Shown: in pieces, positions 10,557-20,230 of the stretch
Position numbering within the stretch: the first letter of the stretch is position 1
How the letters are laid out: the number at the start of each line of letters is the position of its first letter
Origin: Aquabacterium sp.
Lineage (GTDB): Bacteria > Pseudomonadota > Gammaproteobacteria > Burkholderiales > Burkholderiaceae_C
Reading direction: 5' to 3'
DNA: 64,000 nucleotides
Assembly (NCBI RefSeq): GCF_030652515.1
Contig: NZ_JAUSAR010000217.1
Span: forward strand, 1 to 64,000
The notes under the pieces: model-generated
Seen by the model: only the letters and a program-made list of their open reading frames with translations
Database searches by the model: none
Told to the model about the DNA's origin: nothing
Program-made: the position numbers and the translations under genes

Positions 10557-11840
10557 TCAGTCAATGGTGAAACTGGCGTTGCAACTGAACTGGCGGCCAT
10601 CATGGCCCACGCGTTGCGTGTTGGTGGACACCTGGGGATTGCTTTCAGCCGACTGCTTGTATTGCTGGATCGTGCAGCCCACGGCGATGGCGCGAGAGAA
10701 GTTGTAGTCGGAGGACAGCGATACTACGGTGTAGTCGCTTGAGGTCTTGCCAGACGGACCAAACGTAGCAACCGTGCGGGACGTGGTCACGTCATACCGG
10801 TCCCATCCCAAGCCAGCCGTGAATCCCAGCTTCGCCGTGGGCGCCCACCGCATCCGGCCGTCCACCGAAGTGGTGACGCTGTTGATGGTGGTATCAATAT
10901 TCCGACCGATCATCTGTTCATAATCACCCAAGTTATTGCGCAAGCCTGTACCACTGCCATCGTTGTTAGTACTGCGCGCTGCCGACAAAGAATACGTCGT
11001 CAACCCTGTCGGTTTGTAATCCCAATTCAGGCGCCCAGTAAACCCCTTGAAATCCGCATTCGAGTCTGATTTGTATTTATTCTTGGCATAGCTCAAAATC
11101 GCATCCAAACGACTGAAGCCCGTCACCTGCCAATTGGTTGTAAAGTCAAGGCTTCGTTGCTTGATTTCTTCAGGCACGCCCGCGATAATGTTATTAGGAT
11201 ATTTACTGCTGGCCGTAGACACCCCCACGCCAAAACTCAGCAAATCACTGGTGTTGTAAACCAACCGAAGCCCACCAGAATTTTGCTCCCGGTTCTGGTA
11301 TTCATATGATGCCAGCGAGTAGGAATTGCGCGCCATGCCCAGTGAGCCCAACAGCGACCAGCGGCCCGCCACGCCGTATTGCACATTCGCGCCGACATTG
11401 TGCGAGGTCGCTATGTTCTTTGCCAAGCGATTACTCAAGGAATTGTTTTCAACCGAGTTCAACCTTTCACTGGTGGAGCCATTGAGCGCCACAGCCCAAT
11501 TGGAGGCGATGCCAGACGTGAACCCCGCACTCAGGTCATAATTATTATTATCCTGATTCTTGAAGTTTTTATGCTTGTCAATGCCAAAACGGCCAGAAAT
11601 CTCGTAGTTTTGGCGGCCGTAACTTTTATCCAAACCCAGGGTAACCGCGGTGCTTGAAACAACTTCGGCCTGATCTTCGGTATTTCTCGCGTAATTGGTG
11701 TCATAAGTCACCGTTTCGCTCAACTTCAACGAAAAAGGCGTGTCATCGTCTCCTGCGGCATGGCCTGGCAAGTGGCAGAAGGCCAGCAAAGCAGCCGCAG
11801 ACACCGAACTCAGCGTGGATTGATTCATTTTTAGTTTCAC
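10557..11840 (-). CDS. EpsL-like outer-membrane beta-barrel protein of the exopolysaccharide block
   Basis: A 427-residue exported protein made largely of alternating amphipathic strands with many Ser, Thr, Asn and Tyr residues, as in an outer-membrane barrel. A signal peptide is clear (MKLKMNQSTLSS, a hydrophobic core, then LPGHA). It resembles the EpsL family found in methanolan-like exopolysaccharide clusters of betaproteobacteria, where it is thought to aid polymer export. The start is set at a GTG (11840) with GAGAGG 6 nt upstream; an in-frame ATG follows four codons later. The base composition of this gene is visibly more AT-rich than its neighbours, as is common for surface-structure genes. 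Family assignment is from memory of sequence style and context. Confidence 0.65.
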   Translation of the reverse strand: MKLKMNQSTLSSVSAAALLAFCHLPGHAAGDDDTPFSLKLSETVTYDTNYARNTEDQAEVVSSTAVTLGLDKSYGRQNYEISGRFGIDKHKNFKNQDNNNYDLSAGFTSGIASNWAVALNGSTSERLNSVENNSLSNRLAKNIATSHNVGANVQYGVAGRWSLLGSLGMARNSYSLASYEYQNREQNSGGLRLVYNTSDLLSFGVGVSTASSKYPNNIIAGVPEEIKQRSLDFTTNWQVTGFSRLDAILSYAKNKYKSDSNADFKGFTGRLNWDYKPTGLTTYSLSAARSTNNDGSGTGLRNNLGDYEQMIGRNIDTTINSVTTSVDGRMRWAPTAKLGFTAGLGWDRYDVTTSRTVATFGPSGKTSSDYTVVSLSSDYNFSRAIAVGCTIQQYKQSAESNPQVSTNTQRVGHDGRQFSCNASFTID

Positions 11841-11852
11841 GGCCAACCTCTT

Positions 11853-13247
11853 TCAGTAAGCGTTGCGGTCAAAGATCATCAGACGGATGGTGCGGATGAT
11901 GATTTGCAAATCCAGCCCCAACGACCAGTTCCGCAAATACTCCAGGTCAAACTCCACCCGCGCCTGCATCTTGTCAATGGTTTCGGTTTCACCGCGGTAA
12001 CCGTTCACCTGCGCCCAACCCGTGATGCCAGGACGCACCTTGTGGCGCACCATGTAAGCCTTGATCAAGCGGCGGTACTCTTCGTTGTGCGCCACGGCAT
12101 GGGGGCGTGGACCCACGATGCTCATGCGCCCCTGCAAAACATTGATGAACTGCGGCAATTCGTCAAGCGAGGTTCTGCGGATGAAGGCGCCAAAAGGCGT
12201 GATGCGGGAATCGCCCTTGGTGGCCTGCTTGACCACCGTGCCGTTGTCCTGCGAACGCATGGACCGGAATTTGTAGACGATGATTTCCTCGCCATCCAGG
12301 CCATTGCGCTTTTGCCTGAAGATGGCCGGCCCGGGCGAACTCAGCTTCACCCCGATGGCCAAGCCCAGCAAGATGGGCGAGATCAACACCACGATGATGC
12401 TGCCCAGGATGATGTCGGACACCCGCTTGACCAGTTCGTTGGTCCCGGTGAAGGGGGTTTCGCAAATGCCCACCACCGGCACGCCATTCATGTCTTGCAG
12501 ACGGCCCTGGATGATGCTGATCCCGAACACGTCGGGCACGAAGTACAGCGATGCCGTCGTGCCCTGCACTGCTTCCAGCAATTCCACAATGCGGGGCTGG
12601 GAGCCCAGCGGCAAGGTGATGTAGACCTCGTGAATGCTGTGGGCGTAGACGTAATTGGCCACGTCACGCAGGCCGCCAAGGCGCATGCTGACGGCCTCGG
12701 ACAGCACACGACTGTCGGTGCGGTCGTCAAAATAGCCGACGAACTCGGTGCCTTGGTCAAGATTGCTTTGCAGGGCGCGGGCGACCTTGCCGCCCAGGGG
12801 CCCCGCCCCCACCACGATGGCGCGCCGACGGGCATTGGGCTGAGAGGCTCGGTGCTTGAGGATGGCTTTGCCAATCAGCACCGCGATCCATTGCAGCACC
12901 GGCGTGACCAACGCCCACGACAGCATCACCGTGAAGTCGAAAAACATCAGGCTGTTGGTGGCATACCCGCAAAGCCACAGGATCAGCAACATGGACACCC
13001 ACGAACTGGCAATGTCCACGCCGGCTTCAAGGCGGGAATCGTTGAAGCGATTGCGCCCCGGGAAGGTCAGCGCGAACACAAGCAAGCACAGCGCCATCGA
13101 TGCACGCAGGACTGGCTCGTCGTAGTACGCCATGGTGCCCAGCAGAGAAACCACCGTGATCAGCGGTTCCAGGAATGCTGCGATGAAAGACGTGACCGAC
13201 TGCGGTGCGTTGAAAAACGTTCGGTTGTAGTTGCGGTTATTGAACAT
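11853..13247 (-). CDS. Undecaprenyl-phosphate glucose phosphotransferase (WcaJ/GumD type)
   Basis: Polyprenyl-phosphate hexose-1-phosphate transferase that starts assembly of a polysaccharide repeat unit on the lipid carrier in the inner membrane. The 464 residues hold about four N-terminal membrane helices, a CoA-binding-like Rossmann domain (AIVVGAGPLGGKVA), a further membrane stretch, and the C-terminal bacterial sugar transferase domain with KFRSMR, RRTSLDELPQF and MSIVGPRPH. The start at the ATG at 13247 was chosen because the preceding 56 in-frame codons have no family-like sequence; a GTG two codons earlier is also possible. It is the first gene of the minus-strand block that continues with the EpsL-like barrel, galE and manC. 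Confidence 0.88.
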   Translation of the reverse strand: MFNNRNYNRTFFNAPQSVTSFIAAFLEPLITVVSLLGTMAYYDEPVLRASMALCLLVFALTFPGRNRFNDSRLEAGVDIASSWVSMLLILWLCGYATNSLMFFDFTVMLSWALVTPVLQWIAVLIGKAILKHRASQPNARRRAIVVGAGPLGGKVARALQSNLDQGTEFVGYFDDRTDSRVLSEAVSMRLGGLRDVANYVYAHSIHEVYITLPLGSQPRIVELLEAVQGTTASLYFVPDVFGISIIQGRLQDMNGVPVVGICETPFTGTNELVKRVSDIILGSIIVVLISPILLGLAIGVKLSSPGPAIFRQKRNGLDGEEIIVYKFRSMRSQDNGTVVKQATKGDSRITPFGAFIRRTSLDELPQFINVLQGRMSIVGPRPHAVAHNEEYRRLIKAYMVRHKVRPGITGWAQVNGYRGETETIDKMQARVEFDLEYLRNWSLGLDLQIIIRTIRLMIFDRNAY

Positions 13248-13462
13248 GTGCACCAGGGGCAGACCCCAAGGCCCCGGAAATCGTTGAACTCTGCCCACGT
13301 ATGGTCGGCGTAGACAGCCCATGACCACAGCTGGCCCAGGGTCGGGCGCCATGCATAAAGTCTGCCAACGATTGTGGCTCAAAAAACATGACAAATGGAA
13401 CGGTGCGCACCCCAATTGGTAGCCGTCCGTTTCAACTGTCGGCCCACACCTACAATTAGTTC
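13248..13462. other. Divergent intergenic region between the sugar transferase gene and ubiJ
   Basis: About 215 bases separate the exopolysaccharide block and the ubiJ-ubiB pair, which are transcribed away from each other, so promoters for both must lie here. I see no clear sigma-70 hexamers or repeat structure. Open frames across it are continuations of neighbours, not genes. Confidence 0.5.
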
Positions 13463-14038
13463 ATGGCAATTAACCCCCTCTCCTGGATTGGCCCGCTGGC
13501 ATTGCCGCGGCTTGCACTGCTGCTCAACCACGTGGTGGCCAGCGAACCTGTGGCCATGGCCAAGCTCAAGGCGCACGTGGGCCGCACGGTGGACATCCGC
13601 TGGACTTCCTCGTTCGTGCCGCCTTTTGCAGCGTGGCTGGCACCGGGCAGCACCAGCGCCGATTGGGCGCCCCAGCCCGTGCGGCTGACCATCACCCCGG
13701 CCGGCCTGTTTGAGGTGGCCGCCGCCGATGGCGCAGCCAACCCTCCGGTGGGTCTGACGCTGACCGTCCACCTGACCGCCCCCTGGACCATGGCGCGGCG
13801 AGCGCTGCAAGGCGAGCGCCCCGAGGTCAGCATCGACGGTGATGCTGCACTGGCTGAAACGGCATCCTGGCTGATGAAAAATCTGCGCTGGGACATCGAG
13901 GATGACCTGGCCCGCTGGTTGGGCAACACCCCCAGCCAGGTGCTGCGCTCCGTGGGCGAGAGCTTGAAAGAGGCCATGCTGCGCTGGCGCCCCGATGCGG
14001 GCCGTCGCCGACCGGGCTTCCACGATGCCAAGCGCTGA
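13463..14038 (+). CDS. ubiJ: Ubiquinone biosynthesis accessory protein UbiJ
   Basis: A 191-residue protein with an SCP2-like lipid-binding domain in the N-terminal half (about 10-105) and a helical C-terminus with WDIEDDLARWLG. UbiJ binds ubiquinone intermediates and organises the cytosolic Ubi metabolon together with UbiK. The next gene is ubiB, the usual ubiJ-ubiB order. In many relatives ubiE precedes them, but here the upstream neighbour is a divergent polysaccharide gene. The 18-base gap to ubiB indicates one operon. Confidence 0.83.
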   Translation: MAINPLSWIGPLALPRLALLLNHVVASEPVAMAKLKAHVGRTVDIRWTSSFVPPFAAWLAPGSTSADWAPQPVRLTITPAGLFEVAAADGAANPPVGLTLTVHLTAPWTMARRALQGERPEVSIDGDAALAETASWLMKNLRWDIEDDLARWLGNTPSQVLRSVGESLKEAMLRWRPDAGRRRPGFHDAKR

Positions 14039-14056
14039 CAGGCCGCAGGAACCCTG

Positions 14057-15607
14057 ATGCGCGCCCTGTTCATTGGCTTGATCTTTTTGCGGTACGGACT
14101 GGATGCGCTGGCGCTGGACAGCCTGCGCCGCCCGAGTCTGCGCCTGCTGTCCCGCATCATCTCGACGGGCCGTCGCCTGCACGCACCGCGCGGCGAGCGT
14201 TTGCGCCAGGCCCTGGAGCACCTGGGGCCCGTGTTCGTGAAGTTCGGTCAGATGCTGTCCACGCGCCGCGATCTGCTGCCCCCTGATGTGGCCGACGAAC
14301 TTGCCAAGCTGCAGGATCGTGTCCCCCCCTTCCCGGGCGAAGAATCGATGAAGCTGGTGGAAAAAGCGCTGGGCAAGCCCATTGCCGCCATCTTCAAGCA
14401 GTTCGACACCGAACCAGTGGCCAGTGCCTCCATCGCACAAGTGCACTTTGCCGTGCTGCACGACGGGCGCGAGGTGGCCGTCAAGGTGCTGCGCCCCCGC
14501 ATGCTGCGCGTGATCGACGATGACCTGGCCTTGATGCGCAAGCTGGCCGGCTGGGTGGAGTTTTTGTGGGCCGATGGCCGTCGACTCAAGCCGCGATTGG
14601 TGGTGGCCGAGTTCGACAAATACCTGCACGATGAGCTGGACCTGGTGCGCGAGGCCGCCAACGCCGCGCAACTGCGCCGCAACATGAAGAACCTGGACCT
14701 GGTCCTGGTGCCCGAGATGATCTGGGACTACTGCACCGCCACCGTGATGGTGATGGAGCGGATGAAGGGCGTGCCGATCAGCCACCTGGCCCGCCTGCGC
14801 GATGCGGGCGTCGACATCAAGAAACTGGCGCGCGATGGCGTCACCATTTTCTTCACCCAGGTGTTCCGCGATGGCTTCTTCCACGCCGACATGCACCCGG
14901 GCAACATCCAGGTCAGCCTGGCGCCTGAAACCTTTGGGCGCTACATCGCGCTCGATTTCGGCATCATCGGCACGCTCACCGAGGTCGACAAAGAGTACCT
15001 GTCGCAGAACTTCATCGCCTTCTTCCGCCGCGACTACAAACGCGTGGCCGAACTGCACATCGAAAGTGGTTGGGTGCCGCCGAACACCCGGGTTGACGAG
15101 CTGGAAGGCGCGGTGCGAACCGTGTGCGAGCCTTACTTCGACCGGCCTTTGAAGGATCTTTCGCTGGGATTGGTCTTGTTGCGTCTGTTTCAAATCTCCC
15201 GGCGCTTCAATGTGGAGATCCAGCCACAACTGGTGCTGCTGCAGAAGACTTTGCTCAATGTGGAAGGCTTGGGGCGGCAACTCGACCCCGACCTGGACCT
15301 GTGGAGCACCGCCAAGCCTTTCCTGGAGCGCTGGATGAATGAGCAAGTGGGCTGGCGCGGCCTGCTGGAACGGCTGAAGCAGGAAGCCCCCCGGTATGCC
15401 AAGCTGCTGCCCGAGTTGCCCCGCCTGGTGCACCAGAACCTGGAGCGAGGTGATGTTGGATTGCGGCGCGACCTGGCCGCCATTCTGAAAGAACAACGCA
15501 AGACCAACCGGACCATGACGGCCGCCCTGTGGGTGGGCATGGGCTTCGTGATGGGGCTGCTGGTGGCGCAACTCTTGCTGAAGCTGCACCTGGCCGGCAT
15601 GATTTAG
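14057..15607 (+). CDS. ubiB: UbiB, ABC1/ADCK-family ATPase of ubiquinone synthesis
   Basis: Atypical kinase-like ATPase of 516 residues needed for ubiquinone production. Family motifs are visible: the KxGQ signature ([16 protein letters not shown]), the alanine-rich loop with [11 protein letters not shown], the nucleotide-binding lysine in [18 protein letters not shown] as catalytic loop, and ALDFGIIG in place of DFG. Two C-terminal hydrophobic segments (about 485-515, [21 protein letters not shown]) anchor it in the inner membrane. The upstream gene is ubiJ. Confidence 0.95.
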   Translation: MRALFIGLIFLRYGLDALALDSLRRPSLRLLSRIISTGRRLHAPRGERLRQALEHLGPVFVKFGQMLSTRRDLLPPDVADELAKLQDRVPPFPGEESMKLVEKALGKPIAAIFKQFDTEPVASASIAQVHFAVLHDGREVAVKVLRPRMLRVIDDDLALMRKLAGWVEFLWADGRRLKPRLVVAEFDKYLHDELDLVREAANAAQLRRNMKNLDLVLVPEMIWDYCTATVMVMERMKGVPISHLARLRDAGVDIKKLARDGVTIFFTQVFRDGFFHADMHPGNIQVSLAPETFGRYIALDFGIIGTLTEVDKEYLSQNFIAFFRRDYKRVAELHIESGWVPPNTRVDELEGAVRTVCEPYFDRPLKDLSLGLVLLRLFQISRRFNVEIQPQLVLLQKTLLNVEGLGRQLDPDLDLWSTAKPFLERWMNEQVGWRGLLERLKQEAPRYAKLLPELPRLVHQNLERGDVGLRRDLAAILKEQRKTNRTMTAALWVGMGFVMGLLVAQLLLKLHLAGMI

Positions 15608-15668
15608 GCGAGCAAGGCCTTACACTGCGCGCCGATCCTTCGGCCCGACGTGAAAGGTTTTTGGCGAC

Positions 15669-17117
15669 ATGAACACCACTTTGCTCTGGTTTGTGATCCT
15701 GTACCTGGTGGGAACCATGGGCATCGGGGTCTACGCCGGTACACGCATCAAGAACACGACCGACTTTGCCGTGGCGGGCCGCAGCCTGCCCTTGGCCATG
15801 GTGATCACCACCACCTTCGCGACCTGGTTTGGCGCCGAAACGGTGATGGGCATCCCCGCCAAGTTCGCGGAAGGGGGCTTGAACGCGGTGATCGAAGACC
15901 CCTTTGGCGCCTCCATGTGCCTGGTGCTGGTGGGCGCCTTCTTCGCCACCAAACTCTACAAGATGAAGCTGCTGACCATCGGCGACTTCTACCGCGCCCG
16001 TTTTGGCGAAGGCGTGGAAATCTTCTGCTCGATCGCCATCATCCTGAGCTACCTGGGCTGGGTGGCCGCGCAGATCACAGCGCTGGGCCTGGTGTTTTCA
16101 GTGCTGTCGGGCGGCGAAATCGAACCTTGGGTGGGCATGGTCCTCGGCACCAGCCTGGTGCTGGTCTATGTGCTGATCGGCGGCATGCTGGCCGTGGCCT
16201 GGACCGACTTCATCCAGATGATCGTGCTGGTCGTGGGCCTGTCGGTGATCGCGGTGATGGCCAGCGAGCAAGCCGGTGGCGCGGACAAGGTCTTTGCGCT
16301 GGCCGAAGCCAAAGACTGGTTCAAGATCCTGCCGGAGCCCACCAGCACGGGCTGGATTGCGTTCATCGCCGCGGCCATCACCATGATGTTTGGCTCCATC
16401 CCGCAACAAGACGTTTTCCAGCGCGTGATGTCGGCCAAAGACAGCAAGACCGCCAGCCGAGGTGCCGTGATTGGTGGCTTCAGCTATCTGGCGTTTGCCT
16501 TTGTGCCGATGTTCATCGTGGCCGCGTCCATGATCATCATGCCGGCCGAGTCGCAGGCCCTGCTGGCCAATGATCCGCAAAAAGTGCTGCCTACCCTGAT
16601 CCTGACGCACATGCCCCTGGTGGCGCAGATCTTCTTCTTTGGCGCCCTGGTGTCGGCCATCAAGTCGACCTCTTCGGCCACCCTGCTGGCGCCTTCGACC
16701 AGCTTCGTGGAAAACATCCTCAAGAACATCAAGCCCGGCATGAGCGACAAGCAGGTGCTGCTGGCCCTGCGGATCACGATTTTCGTGTTCACCGCGCTGG
16801 TGCTGGCCTACGCCATCGCCATGGAAGGCACCCCGATCTATGACCTGGTGTCATCGGCTTACCAGGTGCCTTTGGTGGCGGCGTTCATCCCCCTGACGAT
16901 GGGCCTGTACTGGTCGCGCGCCACCACACAAGGCGCGGTGCTGTCCATCGCCCTGGGCATTGGGGTGTGGGGGGCTTTCCTGCTTCACGCGCCCTGGGGC
17001 GAAGCGTTTCCCGGCCAGTTGGCGGGATTGATCGCGGCGTTCGTGGGCATGGTGATGGGGTCATTGACGCCGCAGTTCATCACGGACCACCGCCACCGAA
17101 AGCACCACCAAGCATGA
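15669..17117 (+). CDS. Sodium:solute symporter family protein
   Basis: Polytopic inner-membrane transporter of 482 residues with about 13 hydrophobic segments across its whole length, matching the SSS family (PutP, PanF, proline/pantothenate/solute symporters). Typical features are the N-terminal DFAVAGRSLPL, the ATWFGAETVMG stretch in the first inverted repeat, and GGMLAVAWTDFIQM in the middle. The substrate cannot be predicted from context: the flanking genes are ubiB and an FmdB-like zinc-ribbon protein, neither linked to transport. Confidence 0.87.
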   Translation: MNTTLLWFVILYLVGTMGIGVYAGTRIKNTTDFAVAGRSLPLAMVITTTFATWFGAETVMGIPAKFAEGGLNAVIEDPFGASMCLVLVGAFFATKLYKMKLLTIGDFYRARFGEGVEIFCSIAIILSYLGWVAAQITALGLVFSVLSGGEIEPWVGMVLGTSLVLVYVLIGGMLAVAWTDFIQMIVLVVGLSVIAVMASEQAGGADKVFALAEAKDWFKILPEPTSTGWIAFIAAAITMMFGSIPQQDVFQRVMSAKDSKTASRGAVIGGFSYLAFAFVPMFIVAASMIIMPAESQALLANDPQKVLPTLILTHMPLVAQIFFFGALVSAIKSTSSATLLAPSTSFVENILKNIKPGMSDKQVLLALRITIFVFTALVLAYAIAMEGTPIYDLVSSAYQVPLVAAFIPLTMGLYWSRATTQGAVLSIALGIGVWGAFLLHAPWGEAFPGQLAGLIAAFVGMVMGSLTPQFITDHRHRKHHQA

Positions 17118-17165
17118 ACGGGGCACGTAGAATACTGGTCTTACTGGAAAACCCGAGGGTTTGAG

Positions 17166-17498
17166 ATGCCGATTTACGCCTACCGCTGTGAGTCTTGCGG
17201 TCATGCCAAAGACGTTTTGCAAAAAATGTCCGATCCCGTCCTGTCCACCTGCCCGGCCTGCGGGGCCGAAAGCTTCAAGAAGCAACTGACGGCAGCGGGC
17301 TTTCAATTGAAGGGTTCGGGCTGGTACGTGACCGATTTCCGTGGTGGTGCCAGCACAGGCGCCGCCCCGGAATCGAAAGACAAAGGCCCAGCCGCCAGCG
17401 CCGACTCAGCTGCGGCCGCCCCAGCGGCAGCGGCGACACCGGCCCCCGCCAGCACCACGCCATCATCGGGCGGCAGCTCGCCAGCCGGCACGGCCTGA
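17166..17498 (+). CDS. FmdB-family zinc-ribbon protein
   Basis: A 110-residue protein. The N-terminal 45 residues form the FmdB regulatory-protein zinc ribbon with two CxxC pairs (YRCESCGH and STCPACGA). Then follows KGSGWYVTDFRGG, a segment conserved in proteobacterial members. The C-terminal 50 residues are low-complexity Ala/Pro/Ser. Function is unknown; in Burkholderiales it regularly precedes the DUF502 gene and aspS, as here. The ATG at 17166 follows a GAGGG site. Confidence 0.87.
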   Translation: MPIYAYRCESCGHAKDVLQKMSDPVLSTCPACGAESFKKQLTAAGFQLKGSGWYVTDFRGGASTGAAPESKDKGPAASADSAAAAPAAAATPAPASTTPSSGGSSPAGTA

Positions 17499-17568
17499 AC
17501 CACGGCTCACCCCTGGTCGCACCCACTGCGATCCCCCGGCCTTTGCGGCCTCTTCTTGAAACGCCTTT

Positions 17569-18225
17569 GTGAAGAAATACATCCTGACCGGCCTGCTCGT
17601 GTGGTTGCCCTTGACCATCACCATCTGGGTGATGATGCAGGTGCTGGGCGTGCTGGATGGCGTCTTCGCCGGCTTGATCGTCGCCGCGCAAACGGTGCTG
17701 CCGGAAAGCCTGCGCCCCGGGCTGGAATCCCTGCGGCACGTTCCCGGCCTGAGCGCCATCGTGATGGTGTCGGTGCTGTTGCTGACCGGCCTGGCCGTCA
17801 CCAATTTCGCCGGCCAGTGGATCCTTGACCAATCCAACCGGGTGTTTTCCAACATCCCGATCGTCAAATCCATCTACACCTCGGTCAAGCAGGTGTCCGA
17901 TACGCTGTTATCCAGCAGCGGCCAGGCGTTTCGCCATGCGGTGCTGGTGCAATACCCCCGTGCCGGGTCATGGACCATCGGCTTCGTCACGGGCAAGCCC
18001 AGTGGCGAAGTGGCCGCACACCTTAGCGATGACCACCTCACCCTCTACGTGCCCACCACCCCCAACCCCACCTCCGGCTTCATGCTGATCGTGCCGCGCA
18101 GCGACGTGATCGAACTGCAGATGTCGGTGGACGAAGCCCTGAAGTACATCATTTCCATGGGCGTGGTGGCCCCGCCGACTCACGCGGCTGCCCCTCACCA
18201 CGTCAACCAGGCCCGCACGGGCTGA
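17569..18225 (+). CDS. DUF502 family membrane protein
   Basis: A 218-residue protein of the DUF502 family. Two N-terminal membrane segments ([18 protein letters not shown] near 5-22 and [16 protein letters not shown] near 62-78) are followed by a soluble domain with the family stretches [29 protein letters not shown] and IISMGVV. The start is the GTG at 17569, immediately at the conserved [13 protein letters not shown] sequence. Function is not known. The order fmdB-like, DUF502, aspS is conserved in betaproteobacteria. Confidence 0.88.
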   Translation: MKKYILTGLLVWLPLTITIWVMMQVLGVLDGVFAGLIVAAQTVLPESLRPGLESLRHVPGLSAIVMVSVLLLTGLAVTNFAGQWILDQSNRVFSNIPIVKSIYTSVKQVSDTLLSSSGQAFRHAVLVQYPRAGSWTIGFVTGKPSGEVAAHLSDDHLTLYVPTTPNPTSGFMLIVPRSDVIELQMSVDEALKYIISMGVVAPPTHAAAPHHVNQARTG

Positions 18226-18263
18226 GAACCTCAATCCTGAGGGACAATCGAGGGTTCCGGGCG

Positions 18264-18284
18264 GACGCTTTTTTTCAAAGCGTC
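18264..18284. repeat. Perfect 8-bp inverted repeat in the aspS leader
   Basis: GACGCTTT (18264-18271), a five-base loop TTTTC, then AAAGCGTC (18277-18284), 38 bases before the aspS start. No T run follows the 3' arm, so it is not a normal intrinsic terminator for the upstream gene; it may be a leader hairpin. Confidence 0.5.
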
Positions 18285-18322
18285 GCCAGCCCCACGACGA
18301 TCACGATATTCGGAGAACAACG

Positions 18323-20122
18323 ATGCGAACCACTTACTGCGGACTGGTCAGCGAAGCGCTGATGGGCCAGACCGTGACGCTGATGGGCTGGGCCCACCGT
18401 CGCCGCGACCACGGCGGCGTGATCTTCATTGACCTGCGCGACCGAGAAGGCCTGGTCCAGGTCGTCTGCGACCCCGACCGCGTCGACACCTTCAAGGTGG
18501 CCGAAGGCGTGCGCAACGAGTTCTGCCTGAAGCTGACCGGCCTGGTGCGCGCCCGCCCTGCTGGTACCGAGAACACCGCCCTGACCAGCGGCAAGATCGA
18601 GATCCTGGCCCACACGCTGGAAGTGCTGAACCCCAGCGTGACGCCGCCCTTCCCGCTGGACGACGAGAACCTGTCCGAGACCACGCGCCTGACGCACCGC
18701 GTGCTGGACCTGCGCCGCCCCTACATGCAGAAGAACCTGCGCCTGCGCTACCGCGTGGCCATGGAAGCGCGCAAGTTCCTGGACGAACACGGCTTCATCG
18801 ACATCGAAACGCCGATGCTGACCAAGTCCACGCCCGAAGGCGCGCGCGACTACCTCGTGCCCTCGCGCGTGAACGACGGCCAGTTCTTCGCCCTCCCCCA
18901 GTCGCCCCAGTTGTTCAAGCAGTTGCTGATGGTGGCGGGTTTCGACCGCTACTACCAGATCACCAAGTGCTTCCGCGACGAAGACCTGCGCGCTGACCGC
19001 CAACCTGAATTCACCCAGATCGACATCGAGACGTCCTTCCTGGGCGAGCAAGAGATCCGCGACATGTTCGAGGGCATGATCCGCCACGTCTTCAAGACGG
19101 CGCTGGACGTGGACCTGGGCGACTACCCGGTCATGAAGTACGCCGATGCGATGCACCTGTACGGCTCGGACAAGCCCGACCTGCGCGTCAAACTGGAGTT
19201 CACCGAGCTGACCGACATCATGGCCTCGGTCGATTTCAAGGTGTTCTCGACGCCCGCCACGACCAAGGGTGGCCGGGTGGCCGCACTGCGTGTGCCCGGC
19301 GGCGGCGGCATGTCGCGCGGCGAGATCGACGCCTACACCGAGTTCGTCAAGATCTACGGCGCCAAGGGCCTGGCTTGGATCAAGGTCAACGAGGTCGAGA
19401 AAGGCCGTGACGGCCTTCAGTCGCCCATCGTCAAGAACATCCACGACGAAGCGCTGAACGAAATCCTCAAGCGCACCGGCGCCCAAAACGGCGATCTGAT
19501 CTTCTTCGGCGCCGACAAGGCCAAGGTGGTCAACGATGGCCTGGGCGCCCTGCGCGTCAAGATTGGCCACAGCGATTTCGGCAAGAAATCCGGCCTGTTC
19601 GAGAACAAGTGGGCCCCGCTGTGGGTGGTCGACTTCCCGATGTTCGAGCACGATGAAGAAGGCGACCGCTGGAACGCGGTGCACCACCCCTTCACGGCGC
19701 CCAAGGATGGCCATGAAAACCTCATGGACACCGACCCCGAGAAGTGCATCGCCAAGGCCTATGACATGGTCTTGAACGGCTGGGAACTGGGTGGCGGCTC
19801 GATCCGCATCCACCGCGCCGAAGTGCAGAGCAAGGTGTTCAGCGCCTTGAAGATCGGGCCGGAAGAAGCGCAACTGAAGTTCGGCTTCCTGCTGGACGCC
19901 TTGCAGTACGGCGCGCCACCACACGGTGGCCTGGCCTTCGGCCTGGACCGCCTGGTCACGCTGATGACCGGCGCCGAGTCGATCCGCGACGTGATCGCCT
20001 TCCCCAAGACGCAACGCGCCCAGTGCTTGCTGACGCACGCGCCGAGCCCGGTCGATGAAAAGCAGCTGAAAGAGCTGCACATCCGCTTGCGCAACCCGCA
20101 GGCTGGCACGGCCACGGCCTGA
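18323..20122 (+). CDS. aspS: Aspartyl-tRNA synthetase
   Basis: Charges tRNA-Asp (and, in the non-discriminating forms common in bacteria lacking AsnRS, also tRNA-Asn) with aspartate. The 599 residues are full length: N-terminal OB-fold anticodon-binding domain ([21 protein letters not shown]), class II motif 2 ([22 protein letters not shown]), the bacterial GAD insertion (about 280-420), and motif 3 ([14 protein letters not shown]). It is followed by a strong terminator. It is part of the conserved run fmdB-like / DUF502 / aspS / nudB. Confidence 0.97.
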   Translation: MRTTYCGLVSEALMGQTVTLMGWAHRRRDHGGVIFIDLRDREGLVQVVCDPDRVDTFKVAEGVRNEFCLKLTGLVRARPAGTENTALTSGKIEILAHTLEVLNPSVTPPFPLDDENLSETTRLTHRVLDLRRPYMQKNLRLRYRVAMEARKFLDEHGFIDIETPMLTKSTPEGARDYLVPSRVNDGQFFALPQSPQLFKQLLMVAGFDRYYQITKCFRDEDLRADRQPEFTQIDIETSFLGEQEIRDMFEGMIRHVFKTALDVDLGDYPVMKYADAMHLYGSDKPDLRVKLEFTELTDIMASVDFKVFSTPATTKGGRVAALRVPGGGGMSRGEIDAYTEFVKIYGAKGLAWIKVNEVEKGRDGLQSPIVKNIHDEALNEILKRTGAQNGDLIFFGADKAKVVNDGLGALRVKIGHSDFGKKSGLFENKWAPLWVVDFPMFEHDEEGDRWNAVHHPFTAPKDGHENLMDTDPEKCIAKAYDMVLNGWELGGGSIRIHRAEVQSKVFSALKIGPEEAQLKFGFLLDALQYGAPPHGGLAFGLDRLVTLMTGAESIRDVIAFPKTQRAQCLLTHAPSPVDEKQLKELHIRLRNPQAGTATA

Positions 20123-20170
20123 CCTCACTAAGAGGGATCGCCCCCAGGCGACATCCTCAGTACACTGCGC

Positions 20171-20199
20171 GGGCCGCCCTTGTGGGTGGCCCTTTTTTT
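20171..20199 (+). terminator. Strong intrinsic terminator after aspS
   Basis: GGGCCGCCC (20171-20179), loop TTGT, GGGTGGCCC (20184-20192), then seven T residues. The 9-bp stem has one G-T pair and otherwise pairs fully. It separates aspS from the lipoprotein gene. Confidence 0.92.
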
Positions 20200-20230
20200 G
20201 TCCATTTTTTGAACACTCACGGAGTCGGCC

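Noticed and set aside
11904..13313. 469-codon open frame opposite the WcaJ-like gene
   Set aside because: Antisense shadow; the transmembrane and sugar-transferase motifs are on the minus strand.
13379..15589. 736-codon open frame opposite ubiJ and ubiB
   Set aside because: Antisense shadow; ubiJ and ubiB have full family motifs on the plus strand.
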